From Berkiella sp050247135 (GTDB taxonomy: Bacteria; Pseudomonadota; Gammaproteobacteria; Berkiellales; Berkiellaceae): DNA of 64,000 bases. Of the stretch, positions 14,527 through 24,035 are shown piece by piece. Each line of letters begins with the position of its first letter. Position 1 is the stretch's first letter. Location of the stretch: assembly GCA_050247135.1 (NCBI GenBank), contig JBFWUT010000006.1, positions 1-64,000 on the forward strand, read 5' to 3'. The position numbers were made by a program, and so were the translations under genes. The notes under the pieces were generated by a model that was not told where the DNA came from, searched no databases, and saw only the letters and a list, made by a program, of their open reading frames with translations.

Positions 14527-16929
14527 TTAACGCGGTTTAAATTCGGGTTCCTCTTTTTTATCTTCAGTTGTTGTTGCAGAGGCAGCCGTTTTGTGCTTTT
14601 GTGCTTCTTTAGACGCGGCGGTATCGACTTGGTATTGTCTGATCAGCAGATGATCTATACCCCCGCTCGAATTCTCTAACTTCGGTTGCTGGTTGAGCTC
14701 ATTTTCAAGATCACGCAAGTGTTGGACTTCAGCAGCTGGCAACATTAAGGGATCTGTTGAAACGGCGTGATGAGCCTGCCTATGATGCACAGGGTGAATA
14801 TTTTCATTAGGAGTCGTCCCAACGGCAGTTGTGGGCATGACCAAGTCCCTTATAGTTCTTATCTTTTTAGCAATATAGGCTTCTAGGTCTCTTAAATTTG
14901 ATTGAAAGCTTTCTGAGCGAGTTCTCTTTCGCGACGCAGCCTGTGGTGTCGCATTGGCATCAGGATAAAACGCTGTGACATTCTGGTGGGAATGCTCTTG
15001 GTCATCACCTTCTGGTCTTCTAAGGCTCGCCACTTGCGCAGCAATCTCTCTTTTATCCTGCATCAGTTGTTCTCTTCTTAAGTCATTAGCGCGCTGTTTT
15101 GCCTCAATATCCTTTCTTTTTGCTGAGCTCATAGCCGGTAAGAGTCCCTTTGCCTTTTTATTAAGTTCTCGTTGTCTTTTATCAATTTCAGCCACATCGT
15201 GCTTGGTGAGCAATTCTTCAGGGGCTAATTGGTTAAGTGCCGTGACATCTCGCACTTTAAATAAATATTCGTTTTCTCCAGTTTTCAGTACCGCTTCATA
15301 TTGTTTATGGCGGCTAACCGATAAAAATTCTTTTTCTCGCCTAAAGGCACTGATCGCACTGATATCTTTTCCCATCGCAGTGTGAATCGAGCCCACCTTC
15401 ACCTTATCTTTATTTTCTTCTTTAGAATTGAAGGCAAAATCCACATTCGGATTTTCTTGGGCAGTGCTAGCAATATTGTTAAGGCTCACCACATTTTGTG
15501 ATTTCGCTGCCTCCAATCTTTGCTTTAATACCGGATCATATAAGCCATCGTCACCACGATACACTTCTTGTTGAGGCACTGGTGCATCTTTGCTCACATA
15601 TGAAGCCCCATGCATCACAAATCCGGTCGTGCACATTAATTCTCGCAGTGCATCTTCACGGCCATTTTCTTTAACTACAACATGCCCCCGTTTTGACACC
15701 TCTGCCACTATGGCATCTTTGAAACGATTAACTTGGTCTAGTTTAAGTTCACCAGGTGGCAAGTTAAGACCATTAATTGTCAAAACCTGATTATCGACTA
15801 AGGTATTTTGGGGCGAGAGTACCGAGTAGGTTAGCTCTCCTTGTGCATTTTTATCTAAATAGATTTTGCCCAATTCGGGGCCACTCGCAGGCATATCAGA
15901 CTTTAAGCAAAGCGAACATCCACCAACCAGAAGAGACATGGCACGAGTTCGCTCAAAAGTGCTCTCAAGATCGCCTCGCAAAAAGGGATTGGCACAATCA
16001 AAAAAACCTGTTGTCCAGATATTAATAGCAAGACGTTCTGCGCTGCTGATTTCAGCAAGGGAATAGTCTCGTTCAGTTTCTGGCTTTTCGTCATTTTGTT
16101 TGTCGATATTTTTCAGTAATACTTTATCGATTAACGCATTTATTTGTCTCTTTTTCTCTTCTTCTGACAAATTGGGATCTCTATTTATCTTACCTCTGAC
16201 TATAGCAACTTCAGCTGCATCGCTTTGATCAACATCTGGCTTATAAGCCATGGGGCGTGTTGCTAGCATGTTAAGATACTGGTCACAGTCTTGTTGATTA
16301 AATTGTAAATGCGTTAAATTAGCATATTTTAAAATTTGGGTTAGATTATATTCCTTCCCTTTCATTTTAACGATAAATTCTTTTGTCTGCGGGTTCTGCT
16401 CGAGTTTGAATGGTTCACCGCGTATCATGGCTTTAACAAGCTCTTCATACTGCAAAGTGAAGATGTTTTTGTTAAGCGGCCCATAAACTAGTGCCACATT
16501 ATCAGTTTCACTTTGCGACTCATCTAGTCGTTGTGCTAATTGCTCACTTTTACCTTCAAAGAATTCTTGTTTGGCTTGTAGATTGTTATATTCTTTATGG
16601 ATTTCTCTAGACAGGTTTTCATCAAAATTAGCATTGGCTAATTTTGCTAACAGCTGCAATTTTTGCATAGCTATCTCATGGATGTGCTCTTGTCGATCTA
16701 ATTCTAAGAGGTTAGCGGCACTATAGATTTTTTTACCATCTTCGTCAGTAAGCGCATTGCCGGCCTCATCCTTAGTCGCTATCTTTTTAATATCATTAAA
16801 TAAATCTTGCAGATAAGCGACATCTTCGGCGTAGCTGTGCTCGCTAAAATCGGGGCTAAAGGATTTTTGATAAAGTTTATCTATTTCTCGCAGAATGTCA
16901 TCGATTTCTTTTGAAAATTGAGAGATCAT
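14527..16929 (-). CDS. Large orphan protein with possible mono-ADP-ribosyltransferase domain (800 aa)
   Basis: AAGGG lies seven bases before the ATG. The N-terminal third is helical and coiled-coil-like. In the middle, R458 (EVYRGDD), S488-T489 (IASTA) and E532/E534 (REKEFL) reproduce the order and rough spacing of the R-S-ExE residues of toxin ADP-ribosyltransferases such as SpvB. STA replaces the usual STS. An EYLFKVRDV strand follows, as expected after ExE. The C-terminus is basic and disordered (KRTRSESF, PEFKPR), with another coiled coil around 560-640. No signal peptide is seen; I infer a translocated effector. It could also be unrelated, since only three short motifs match. Confidence 0.5.
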   Translation of the reverse strand: MISQFSKEIDDILREIDKLYQKSFSPDFSEHSYAEDVAYLQDLFNDIKKIATKDEAGNALTDEDGKKIYSAANLLELDRQEHIHEIAMQKLQLLAKLANANFDENLSREIHKEYNNLQAKQEFFEGKSEQLAQRLDESQSETDNVALVYGPLNKNIFTLQYEELVKAMIRGEPFKLEQNPQTKEFIVKMKGKEYNLTQILKYANLTHLQFNQQDCDQYLNMLATRPMAYKPDVDQSDAAEVAIVRGKINRDPNLSEEEKKRQINALIDKVLLKNIDKQNDEKPETERDYSLAEISSAERLAINIWTTGFFDCANPFLRGDLESTFERTRAMSLLVGGCSLCLKSDMPASGPELGKIYLDKNAQGELTYSVLSPQNTLVDNQVLTINGLNLPPGELKLDQVNRFKDAIVAEVSKRGHVVVKENGREDALRELMCTTGFVMHGASYVSKDAPVPQQEVYRGDDGLYDPVLKQRLEAAKSQNVVSLNNIASTAQENPNVDFAFNSKEENKDKVKVGSIHTAMGKDISAISAFRREKEFLSVSRHKQYEAVLKTGENEYLFKVRDVTALNQLAPEELLTKHDVAEIDKRQRELNKKAKGLLPAMSSAKRKDIEAKQRANDLRREQLMQDKREIAAQVASLRRPEGDDQEHSHQNVTAFYPDANATPQAASRKRTRSESFQSNLRDLEAYIAKKIRTIRDLVMPTTAVGTTPNENIHPVHHRQAHHAVSTDPLMLPAAEVQHLRDLENELNQQPKLENSSGGIDHLLIRQYQVDTAASKEAQKHKTAASATTTEDKKEEPEFKPR

Positions 16930-17454
16930 ATATGCACCCTTACTAAGAGCACTTAACCTTTATTCAATACGACAGTTTATGGATGTAATAGTTGCATTTC
17001 CAAGCTCTAGAACTGTAAATACACTATTTTAAAAAGTTAAGGTTTTAGTCAGAAGTTTAGGGTAGCATCACCGCCCCATTGCTTGCTTTCAACTTATTTT
17101 TGTTCCAGCATACATATCGGTTACTTTGCCTGCCGCTTATCAGAGAGAAGCAAGTGTTTATCTTATAAAATTATCCATATTATTTGCGCTAAATTAGCTA
17201 ATCTATTTTCAATAATGAAGAATACATAAATAATCAATCTTCTATGATCGCAATTAAAACACATGATATTCAGTGCTAAAATTTATTTAACACAAATATA
17301 ATATAAAAATCTAACTATTAAAAACAGAAAATCACACTACACAAATAGTCATCACCAAATTTATTATGCTGATTTTGCATATTTGTTGTAATGTGTACAT
17401 TCTTGATACTTTATGATAAAATGCTCAATTCTGAAATATAAGTGAGTATATATT
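16930..17454. other. Gene-free AT-rich region between divergent genes
   Basis: About 525 bases, very AT-rich towards 17454, separate two divergently read genes. TATGAT at 17412-17417 could be a -10 element for the plus-strand operon, but I see no matching -35 at the right distance. No repeat or small gene is supported. Confidence 0.4.
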
Positions 17455-18486
17455 ATGAAAAATTCAGCATTTGTAATTTGTAATGAATATATTCAACCCG
17501 GCGAAAAAGCAAATCTTGCTTTACAAATGCCCGATCTTTATTCTTGCGCACCGTTATACATGCCAATCAAAGTTATTCATAGCAAAGTAGCAGGCCCTAC
17601 ACTTCTGATTTTTTCAACCATCAACGGCAATGAAATGAATGGTTTGGAAATTGTTAATCGCTTAATCAAATCCATTTCTGCTGATGATATTTGCGGAACA
17701 ATTATTGCGGTTCCTGTATTAAACATTTATGGTTTAACACATTATCCTAAATCAATGCCCTCTGGAAATCATAATCTTGCCGATTGCTTCCCAGGGCAAT
17801 TAGACGGTAAATACGGTGAAAGAATTGCTTACATATTTACCAATGAACTCATTAAAAAGGCTGATTATTGTATCGAATTACAATCTGGCTCACTAAATCA
17901 TAATATTTTACCACAAGTTTATTGCAATTTCGAAGACCCTAAAGTTAAACGACTTGCTAAACACTTTCAAGTTCCGGTCGTTACTAATGTTAGCACCAAT
18001 AAAAATAAGTTGCGGCAAACCATGGAAAGCCTAGGGATCCCGTTAATCGTTTATCAGGCAGGAGAAGCCATGCGTTTTGATGAGAACGCGATTAAAATCG
18101 GCATTGAAGGGACTAAAAATATTATGCGTGCAATTGAAATGTCCTCAGATGAGCCCCACAAACAAATTAACCCCGTTTTTTCCCAAGACGAAGAATGGAT
18201 TACTGCGCCCAAAGGCGGAATTTTGCATGTCGAAGTTGAGCTTGGGCAAGTTATTAGTCAAAACGATAAAATTGGCACCATTTCAGATCCTTTTGCATCA
18301 GATCACGAAGAAACCCTTAAAGCAACCAAAGATGGGATCGTTGTCGGCATAAATACAACTCCACTGATTCACGAAGGTTTATCCATATTTAAAATTGCCT
18401 CTTTCGTAGATTATGATAAGGCAGAAAATGCTATCGGCTCATGGGAGCAACGACAACAAGAACAGGAACAACAAGAGACTATTTAA
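17455..18486 (+). CDS. AstE/aspartoacylase-family protein with altered zinc site
   Basis: The fold matches succinylglutamate desuccinylase/aspartoacylase proteins: GPTLLIFSTINGNEMNG (47-63), GTIIAVPVLNIYG (81-93), FPG (112-114), and a C-terminal beta barrel with KGGILHVEVELGQVI. The zinc site is changed. The usual HGxE is N57-G58-N59-E60 and the usual DLH is E141-L142-Q143, so both histidine ligands are lost; the DlNR element also lacks its arginine. The protein may therefore not be a zinc hydrolase. It ends 3 bases before an MFS transporter gene, so the two probably act on the same small molecule, as sensor, binder or altered enzyme. Confidence 0.7.
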   Translation: MKNSAFVICNEYIQPGEKANLALQMPDLYSCAPLYMPIKVIHSKVAGPTLLIFSTINGNEMNGLEIVNRLIKSISADDICGTIIAVPVLNIYGLTHYPKSMPSGNHNLADCFPGQLDGKYGERIAYIFTNELIKKADYCIELQSGSLNHNILPQVYCNFEDPKVKRLAKHFQVPVVTNVSTNKNKLRQTMESLGIPLIVYQAGEAMRFDENAIKIGIEGTKNIMRAIEMSSDEPHKQINPVFSQDEEWITAPKGGILHVEVELGQVISQNDKIGTISDPFASDHEETLKATKDGIVVGINTTPLIHEGLSIFKIASFVDYDKAENAIGSWEQRQQEQEQQETI

Positions 18487-18489
18487 CAC

Positions 18490-19800
18490 ATGGATTCAGA
18501 AAATAAATTTACCCTACAGGGTGCACTCATATGGTTCATTTGTGCCATCTTTTATACCTATGAATTACTGTTAAGAACAGTACTTGGCACATTTCAACAA
18601 CCCATCATGCAAGATCTTTCACTAACCCCTTTCTCTTTTGCCTTGATGAGTACCACGTGTTATCTCATCGTCTACTGTGTCATGCAAGTACCTGCCGCTA
18701 TCATAACTAATCGTTACGGCTTAAAGAAAACACTCATGTTTGCGACTGCCTTGTGTGCCGTTGCGGGCGTTGGATTCGCCTATACTTATGAATTAAATGT
18801 CGCTATTTTCTTTCGCATGCTCATGGGGCTTGGATCATCCTTTGGATTTGTTTGCTTATTAATGTCGGTTTACGAATGGATGCCAAAAAAACATTATGGA
18901 ACCTTAATTGGCGTTTCCCAATTTATTGGGTTAATTGGTCCGATGGTTGCGGCAGGCCCATTAAATAGTATTGTCTTAGCGAATAATACCGATTGGCGAG
19001 TTGTGCTTTTCTCCTTGGGTTTGATAGGCGTAATGTTAACGTTGCTAGTAATCAGCTTCGTTAAAGACTCACAAAATACACCTAAATTCAAAATTATTGA
19101 GAAAAAGACCTCACTTAGTGCCAGCATTCTTCAGCTCATCAAGCAAAATCAAATTTGGCTAATAGCCATCTATTCGGCACTGGTCTATTTCACTGTAGAA
19201 TACTTATCTGAAAACGAAGGTAAGGCCTTTATTGAATTAAATGGCTTCAGTTCGAGTTTTTCATCTTATATGATTACTTTGGGCTGGATTGGCTGTGCGA
19301 TAGGATGTCCCGTTCTAGGCGCCCTCTCAGATATTTTCAAAAGAAGAAAGCTAGTGATGGTTTTTGCCGCATTATGCTGTCTTGTGTCTTTTACAACGAT
19401 TGTTTATTTCCCTATCTCAAAAGCGGTCCTTGCTGCTGCATTCTTCGTTCTAGGTTTCGGTGCTGGGGGTCAAAGCATCGGGTTTGCCATTATGGCTGAG
19501 CAATGCAATAAAAATTACTTGGCAATGGGACTGGGTTTTAACAATGCCATGATAGCGCTGCTCATGTCACTCAATGCGCCTATTGTTGGGAAATTGTTAA
19601 CCTATCACGGACTTCATACGTCACTGAACATCAATGACTATCGCTTTGCATTTTCATTTATTATCTTGCTACTGGTCATATCGGTTTTCATATCGGTGCT
19701 TTTTATCAAAGAAACGTATTGTCGTCCCACAAAGGGGTACACCGTCATCAACTGGCTCAATTTCTTAAATACGAATAAAAATATTGTGAAATCAACTTAA
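18490..19800 (+). CDS. Major facilitator superfamily transporter (12 spans)
   Basis: The 436-aa protein has about twelve membrane helices and MFS loop signatures: RYGLKKT between helices 2 and 3 and DIFKRRK in the matching second-half loop. It starts 3 bases after the AstE-like gene, so they are one operon. The general type resembles the MFS proteins abundant in Legionella and Coxiella, some of which carry amino acids. The substrate cannot be read from the sequence. Confidence 0.85.
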   Translation: MDSENKFTLQGALIWFICAIFYTYELLLRTVLGTFQQPIMQDLSLTPFSFALMSTTCYLIVYCVMQVPAAIITNRYGLKKTLMFATALCAVAGVGFAYTYELNVAIFFRMLMGLGSSFGFVCLLMSVYEWMPKKHYGTLIGVSQFIGLIGPMVAAGPLNSIVLANNTDWRVVLFSLGLIGVMLTLLVISFVKDSQNTPKFKIIEKKTSLSASILQLIKQNQIWLIAIYSALVYFTVEYLSENEGKAFIELNGFSSSFSSYMITLGWIGCAIGCPVLGALSDIFKRRKLVMVFAALCCLVSFTTIVYFPISKAVLAAAFFVLGFGAGGQSIGFAIMAEQCNKNYLAMGLGFNNAMIALLMSLNAPIVGKLLTYHGLHTSLNINDYRFAFSFIILLLVISVFISVLFIKETYCRPTKGYTVINWLNFLNTNKNIVKST

Positions 19801-19935
19801 ACCTTAGGTCATGAAATTCAAACACATTTATAAGTTGATTGGCTTGGTCAGTTTACCTTCGGACATATTTGTGCTATAAGCCTTACTCTTTTTTATCAAT
19901 AAAAGGGAATTTAAGAGCAATGGGCCAAAACCAGA

Positions 19936-21894
19936 ATGAGCTTAGATGTCAAACTAACAAGCAGTCGTGATCAGCAAGATATAATCGGACTATTTAATCG
20001 CTTAATTGTTAAAACTGCTTCTTTAACAGGTGTACAACGACTGCAAAGAGCGTTGTCAGCTGAGCAATCCACTATCGACGATGAGCATGAAATTGATGAA
20101 AAAGTCAGGCTTGTACTAGAGATCCGCTTAGAAACCATACCTGATGGCTCTCTTGATGCCAGTGCATTACTGACTGAGGGACCTTTTAAAGGGAAATCGC
20201 TACTTTGGGTCGCAGCTTATATCGGCGCATCAAGGTACAGTTGCTATCTTGAAACTAATGAATTAGTAGAAGGTTATCGATACTTTCTGGGTCAGCTTTT
20301 ACCAAAAGCAGTACCTAAAACCATTCAATTTAACGTTGCGTTCAAGCACAATCGATTTAATGTCTCAACACTTTGGCTCGCCTTATATGCCCATTTAAAA
20401 TCTCAAAATAAAGATGATGAATGGATATTTGATTATTTGCTTGAAAACTTCACTACTGAAGAATTACTAGAACTCGATTTCAATGAATTATTGCAAGATC
20501 AAAATGGGATCGCCCTATCAGCATTAGCACTTGTTATTCAAGCAGACATCGATATTGCAGAAAATCATAAAAGAAATCATAAAGATCAAACAAGCAGTTT
20601 ACTCAGAAAAATATCCCCATTACAGCATCCTGAATTTTTCAATTTTAATGCTTATGTGGTTGACAGAGATAATCTTGGCATGACCGCTTTGTGCCTGGCT
20701 GCCAAAGGCGATGCAGATAATATTTACAAAACAACGATCTCGGGTAATAGCCCTTTTATCTCTATTTTAGAGCTAGCTGACGTTAAAGCCTTAAACTTTA
20801 AGGCAAAAATTCTTAAAGGTAAAAATAAAGGTAAAACGCCCTTTTGGTATGCGACGTTTATGTTAGAGAAAGACCCCGCTTGTTATAATTTAATCACAGA
20901 AAATGTGGACATTGAACAACTGGATTTTAATGATAAAGCAGAAGACCCTAACGATAAATCTGCCAATAAAAGTGCGTTATGGTATGTTTCTCACCATTAT
21001 GCAGAAGTCACAAAAAGTAGACATGTAGAAGACATTTTCAAAAAAGTGAAAGCGTTAAACACATTAGACTACAACAACCAACCTACTCGCCCTAAAGATC
21101 CAAACCTCGGCAAATCGGTATTATGGAATCTGGGTAAAGCAGCTCTAGAGGGTAAACCTAGAGCATTTACTACAGCACTAGCACAAGGGATGGTTTGTGA
21201 TCTCAACTATGCAGCTCGTGCCCACAGTGGTGAACATGCTGATAAAAGTGTGCTTGGGTTTGCTTTAGCGCTTGCCATGAAAGGCAATTTCAAACCCTTG
21301 AAACTTATTTTGCGAAATATAAAAAATTATCCGCTAAACCCAGCTGCTATTGGTCCATTTGAATTTGAAATGCTTTGCCATTTGGCTAAAGACCATCACT
21401 TCTATCCTCTTGAAGTATTATTACCTTGCACAACTATTACGCCGGAACTGTTAAATAGAAGGGTCTCTATCGATAAAAGCGGCAAAACAGTGGCCTTTCT
21501 GTTAATTGAATTAGCATGGGCTGGTTTTCCACAATTTCTAAAAATGGCATTGAAGGGAATCGATTGTAACCAAATCACTTTAGATAAAAAGCTAAAAACG
21601 GAAGAAACTAGCGCCATCATGAAAGAAATGAGCATAATAGTGAGAGATAGCCAAAGCCTAGACATGCCCTTACTTGATGCATTTCTACACAGTGGCCACG
21701 AAGAAATTGCTGAGCAATTACACAACATAAATAGAGAATGCACATCGACAGTGGCTGTCGTGGACTACCAAGAACTAGCCGAACCTTTTGCGACGCTTTT
21801 AACCCAATTTGAAGCACTGCGGATCACCCCTTTGCATAAATCAAAGAATGCTAAGCGATCCCCAAAAGGGCCATGTCAAATTAGAATGCAATAG
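19936..21894 (+). CDS. Large protein with divergent ankyrin-like repeats (652 aa)
   Basis: Repeated units of the form G-x-[ST]-x-L-W-x-x-A occur along the chain: GKSLLWVAAYIGA, NVSTLWLALYAH, GMTALCLAAKGD, GKTPFWYATFML, NKSALWYVSHHY, GKSVLWNLGKAA and DKSVLGFALALA. They resemble the first helix of ankyrin repeats, but spacing varies (about 60-75 residues) and the second helix is degenerate. No signal peptide or membrane span. The 47909-49570 protein has similar units. Ankyrin proteins are frequent effectors in intracellular bacteria, so host interaction is a reasonable guess. A second orphan gene follows 15 bases downstream. Confidence 0.6.
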   Translation: MSLDVKLTSSRDQQDIIGLFNRLIVKTASLTGVQRLQRALSAEQSTIDDEHEIDEKVRLVLEIRLETIPDGSLDASALLTEGPFKGKSLLWVAAYIGASRYSCYLETNELVEGYRYFLGQLLPKAVPKTIQFNVAFKHNRFNVSTLWLALYAHLKSQNKDDEWIFDYLLENFTTEELLELDFNELLQDQNGIALSALALVIQADIDIAENHKRNHKDQTSSLLRKISPLQHPEFFNFNAYVVDRDNLGMTALCLAAKGDADNIYKTTISGNSPFISILELADVKALNFKAKILKGKNKGKTPFWYATFMLEKDPACYNLITENVDIEQLDFNDKAEDPNDKSANKSALWYVSHHYAEVTKSRHVEDIFKKVKALNTLDYNNQPTRPKDPNLGKSVLWNLGKAALEGKPRAFTTALAQGMVCDLNYAARAHSGEHADKSVLGFALALAMKGNFKPLKLILRNIKNYPLNPAAIGPFEFEMLCHLAKDHHFYPLEVLLPCTTITPELLNRRVSIDKSGKTVAFLLIELAWAGFPQFLKMALKGIDCNQITLDKKLKTEETSAIMKEMSIIVRDSQSLDMPLLDAFLHSGHEEIAEQLHNINRECTSTVAVVDYQELAEPFATLLTQFEALRITPLHKSKNAKRSPKGPCQIRMQ

Positions 21895-21909
21895 CAAAGG
21901 TAGACACAG

Positions 21910-22584
21910 ATGAAAGCCATTATTATCATGTTACATAACAGACTAAATCAAAGAATCATTGTTAACCAGTTTGAAAAAGTGATTAGAACACAATCCTCTG
22001 GTTTAAAAGCATGTCAAGTATTATCTATACCACTACCCAATCCAAAGCAAAGCCAAGTTGAAAGTATGGCGAACCTGAAAGCAGAACTTGCAAACAAAGT
22101 TGATTTTGAAGATGTTTTGGCCTTTATTGTTGAATCTAATTATGGATTCCCCTCAGAAGAGCTGGTCGATTTTGACCTGCTACAATTTGGCTTACAGTCG
22201 TTTCCAAACGCCAATATCATTGCCTATAGCTCTACGCTACATAGCTTAGCAATGGCTGCTAAAATCGATGACAGAGTCAAGGTGTGCCATTCAACCAGTA
22301 CCCAAGTAGACTCTATTATTGCAGCTTTTAACCTAAGCCAAACATTATCACAGGAAGATATTGAGAATATCACAGGGCGGGTGTTCACAAGATCTCTGGA
22401 CAAAGAATTGGCAGCGTTATTGATATCTGAAAACTCAGAAAATGGTGAATTAGATATGAACAACCCCGCTGCAATCACTTTCGCAGTAAAAAACCATATA
22501 AACTCGGATTTAGCACCAACTAAAACAGATGATTATATTCCAGCTTCTACATTTGTAAGCACTAAGATCCACCAGAGTCCATAA
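21910..22584 (+). CDS. Hypothetical protein, 224 aa, cotranscribed with ankyrin-like gene
   Basis: The ATG lies 15 bases after the preceding stop, with AAAGG upstream. The sequence looks globular and alpha/beta, with alternating strands and helices (DVLAFIVESNYGFP, ANIIAYSSTLHSLAMAAKIDDRVKVCHS) but no motif I recognise. It is probably cytosolic. Its placement suggests a partner of the ankyrin-like protein. Confidence 0.55.
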   Translation: MKAIIIMLHNRLNQRIIVNQFEKVIRTQSSGLKACQVLSIPLPNPKQSQVESMANLKAELANKVDFEDVLAFIVESNYGFPSEELVDFDLLQFGLQSFPNANIIAYSSTLHSLAMAAKIDDRVKVCHSTSTQVDSIIAAFNLSQTLSQEDIENITGRVFTRSLDKELAALLISENSENGELDMNNPAAITFAVKNHINSDLAPTKTDDYIPASTFVSTKIHQSP

Positions 22585-22668
22585 ATCGATTCAATTTAAC
22601 AGAAATTGAACTTAATTAGCTTGTTGCGGTCATAGCCTTAGTAGCACTGATTATCAAGGCTTTTGACT

Positions 22669-23280
22669 ATGGATAAAAAACGAGTCCTGTTGATTTTTCT
22701 ATCAGTCATGTCCTCTCCTTTAATCCACGCTGAACTACCCGATTTTTGTAAAACAGGCGAATATATTTGTCATCAAGTCAGTCCTGACTATGTGGTAGCA
22801 TTTCCTAATAATGGCAGTACCCATCCTTCCCCCCAGAAGACAGCAAAAGTATCATCGGATGGCTATAAGCCTATTTCTGCTAATGAAAGCAAAGGTAAAG
22901 ATCTGATCGATATTGATTTAACGGCACTCACCTGGAGTGCATACGACAATAATGGCGAGCTGGCAGGCTCTGGCCGTGTGTCAGGAGGGAAAGAATATTG
23001 CGCTGATATCGACAGTAATTGTGAAACAGTCACAGGTATTTATACCATCTTTAGAAAAGGTGAAGAAGACTGTAAATCGACTATCTATCCCGTCGGCAAA
23101 GGAGGCGCTCCTATGCCCTATTGCATGTTCTTTCACGGCGGCTATGCGCTGCATGGTTCAAACTCCGTGCCCAATTACAACGCTAGCCATGGCTGTGTCA
23201 GAATGTCGCGTTCTGATGCCCAATGGCTCAATGAAGAGTTTGTCATAGAGGGATTAACGAAAGTTCATACCCATTATTAG
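22669..23280 (+). CDS. Exported L,D-transpeptidase (YkuD domain)
   Basis: The ATG at 22669 is chosen over an in-frame TTG six bases upstream. Residues 1-21 are a signal peptide. The YkuD signature is complete: ALHGS (H162) and ASHGCVRMS, with H174, G175, catalytic C176 and R178. These enzymes form 3-3 cross-links in peptidoglycan or anchor lipoproteins to it in the periplasm. Two extra cysteine pairs near the middle (EYCAD, SNCE, EDCK, PYCM) suggest disulfides. At 203 aa it is a compact family member. Confidence 0.85.
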   Translation: MDKKRVLLIFLSVMSSPLIHAELPDFCKTGEYICHQVSPDYVVAFPNNGSTHPSPQKTAKVSSDGYKPISANESKGKDLIDIDLTALTWSAYDNNGELAGSGRVSGGKEYCADIDSNCETVTGIYTIFRKGEEDCKSTIYPVGKGGAPMPYCMFFHGGYALHGSNSVPNYNASHGCVRMSRSDAQWLNEEFVIEGLTKVHTHY

Positions 23281-24033
23281 CTAGATCTTATGGTTTTCAT
23301 GCCACAAGCGAGTTGCCCCCACAACCGCAGCTGGCATCACAAATAGATTTAAAATGGGAATGGTGCTTAACATAGCGACAGTCAAGCCAAATCCTAAAAA
23401 CAGCCAAGGATGCTCTTTTTTCTTTTGCAGTAAATCACTAAAAGCAACGTGCTGGCTATCGGCTGGATAGTCAATATATTCAATAGCCATCATTGCCGAT
23501 GTAAAGCCATAAAAAAGAATAGGCAAAGCAAGATTTAACACAGGGATAAAGAACAGTATCATAGCCACAAGTCCTACCCCTAAAGCTCTTGGGATATAAT
23601 AGAGATATTTTTTTAATTCGCGCAGCAAGGCAGCACCCATGGTATTAAACAAAGTGCGTGAAGGAATATTGATTCCTTGTTTGGTCGCATAGGCATCGCT
23701 CAACAGCCCATTAAAAGGTGCGCCAATTATATTAGCGCAGAAGGTGGATACAATAGCGCACAACGCAAACAAAAGAATAATAATTAATGCAACCAAAAGC
23801 TTTTTAAGAGCAAAAATCAATCCACTGGCCCACGCTAACCACTTTGGTAAGGTATGTAGAAATTGAAAATCCGATTTTTCAATAATGTAATGGCTGCCAA
23901 AATAAAAGATGATGCCAAAAACAAGCACATTAATTAGAAGCGGGACATAAACATAACGCTTTACCCCAGGTTGAAACATATCCAGAAACCCTCGGAGTGC
24001 ATAAGTTGAGCCTTTATAAAAATCGTTTAGCAT
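23281..24033 (-). CDS. cysZ: CysZ/EI24-family membrane protein
   Basis: The 250-aa protein has several hydrophobic segments and the EI24/CysZ hallmarks: a G-ARGFLDMFQPG-like opening and NIIGAPFNGLLSDAYA in the middle. CysZ is linked to sulfate uptake in enterobacteria. The ATG at 24033 sits inside TAGTGATG, the stop of the SIMPL gene, so translation is coupled; a GTG three bases earlier is the alternative. No other sulfur genes are nearby, so the substrate is uncertain. Confidence 0.75.
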   Translation of the reverse strand: MLNDFYKGSTYALRGFLDMFQPGVKRYVYVPLLINVLVFGIIFYFGSHYIIEKSDFQFLHTLPKWLAWASGLIFALKKLLVALIIILLFALCAIVSTFCANIIGAPFNGLLSDAYATKQGINIPSRTLFNTMGAALLRELKKYLYYIPRALGVGLVAMILFFIPVLNLALPILFYGFTSAMMAIEYIDYPADSQHVAFSDLLQKKKEHPWLFLGFGLTVAMLSTIPILNLFVMPAAVVGATRLWHENHKI

Positions 24034-24035
24034 CA

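Noticed and set aside
15777..16066. Plus-strand frames inside the 800-aa gene
   Set aside because: Antisense shadows with no ribosome site or recognisable product.
17403..17408. TTGATA as a -35 box for the AstE-like operon
   Set aside because: No suitable -10 lies 16-18 bases downstream; the good TATGAT is too close.
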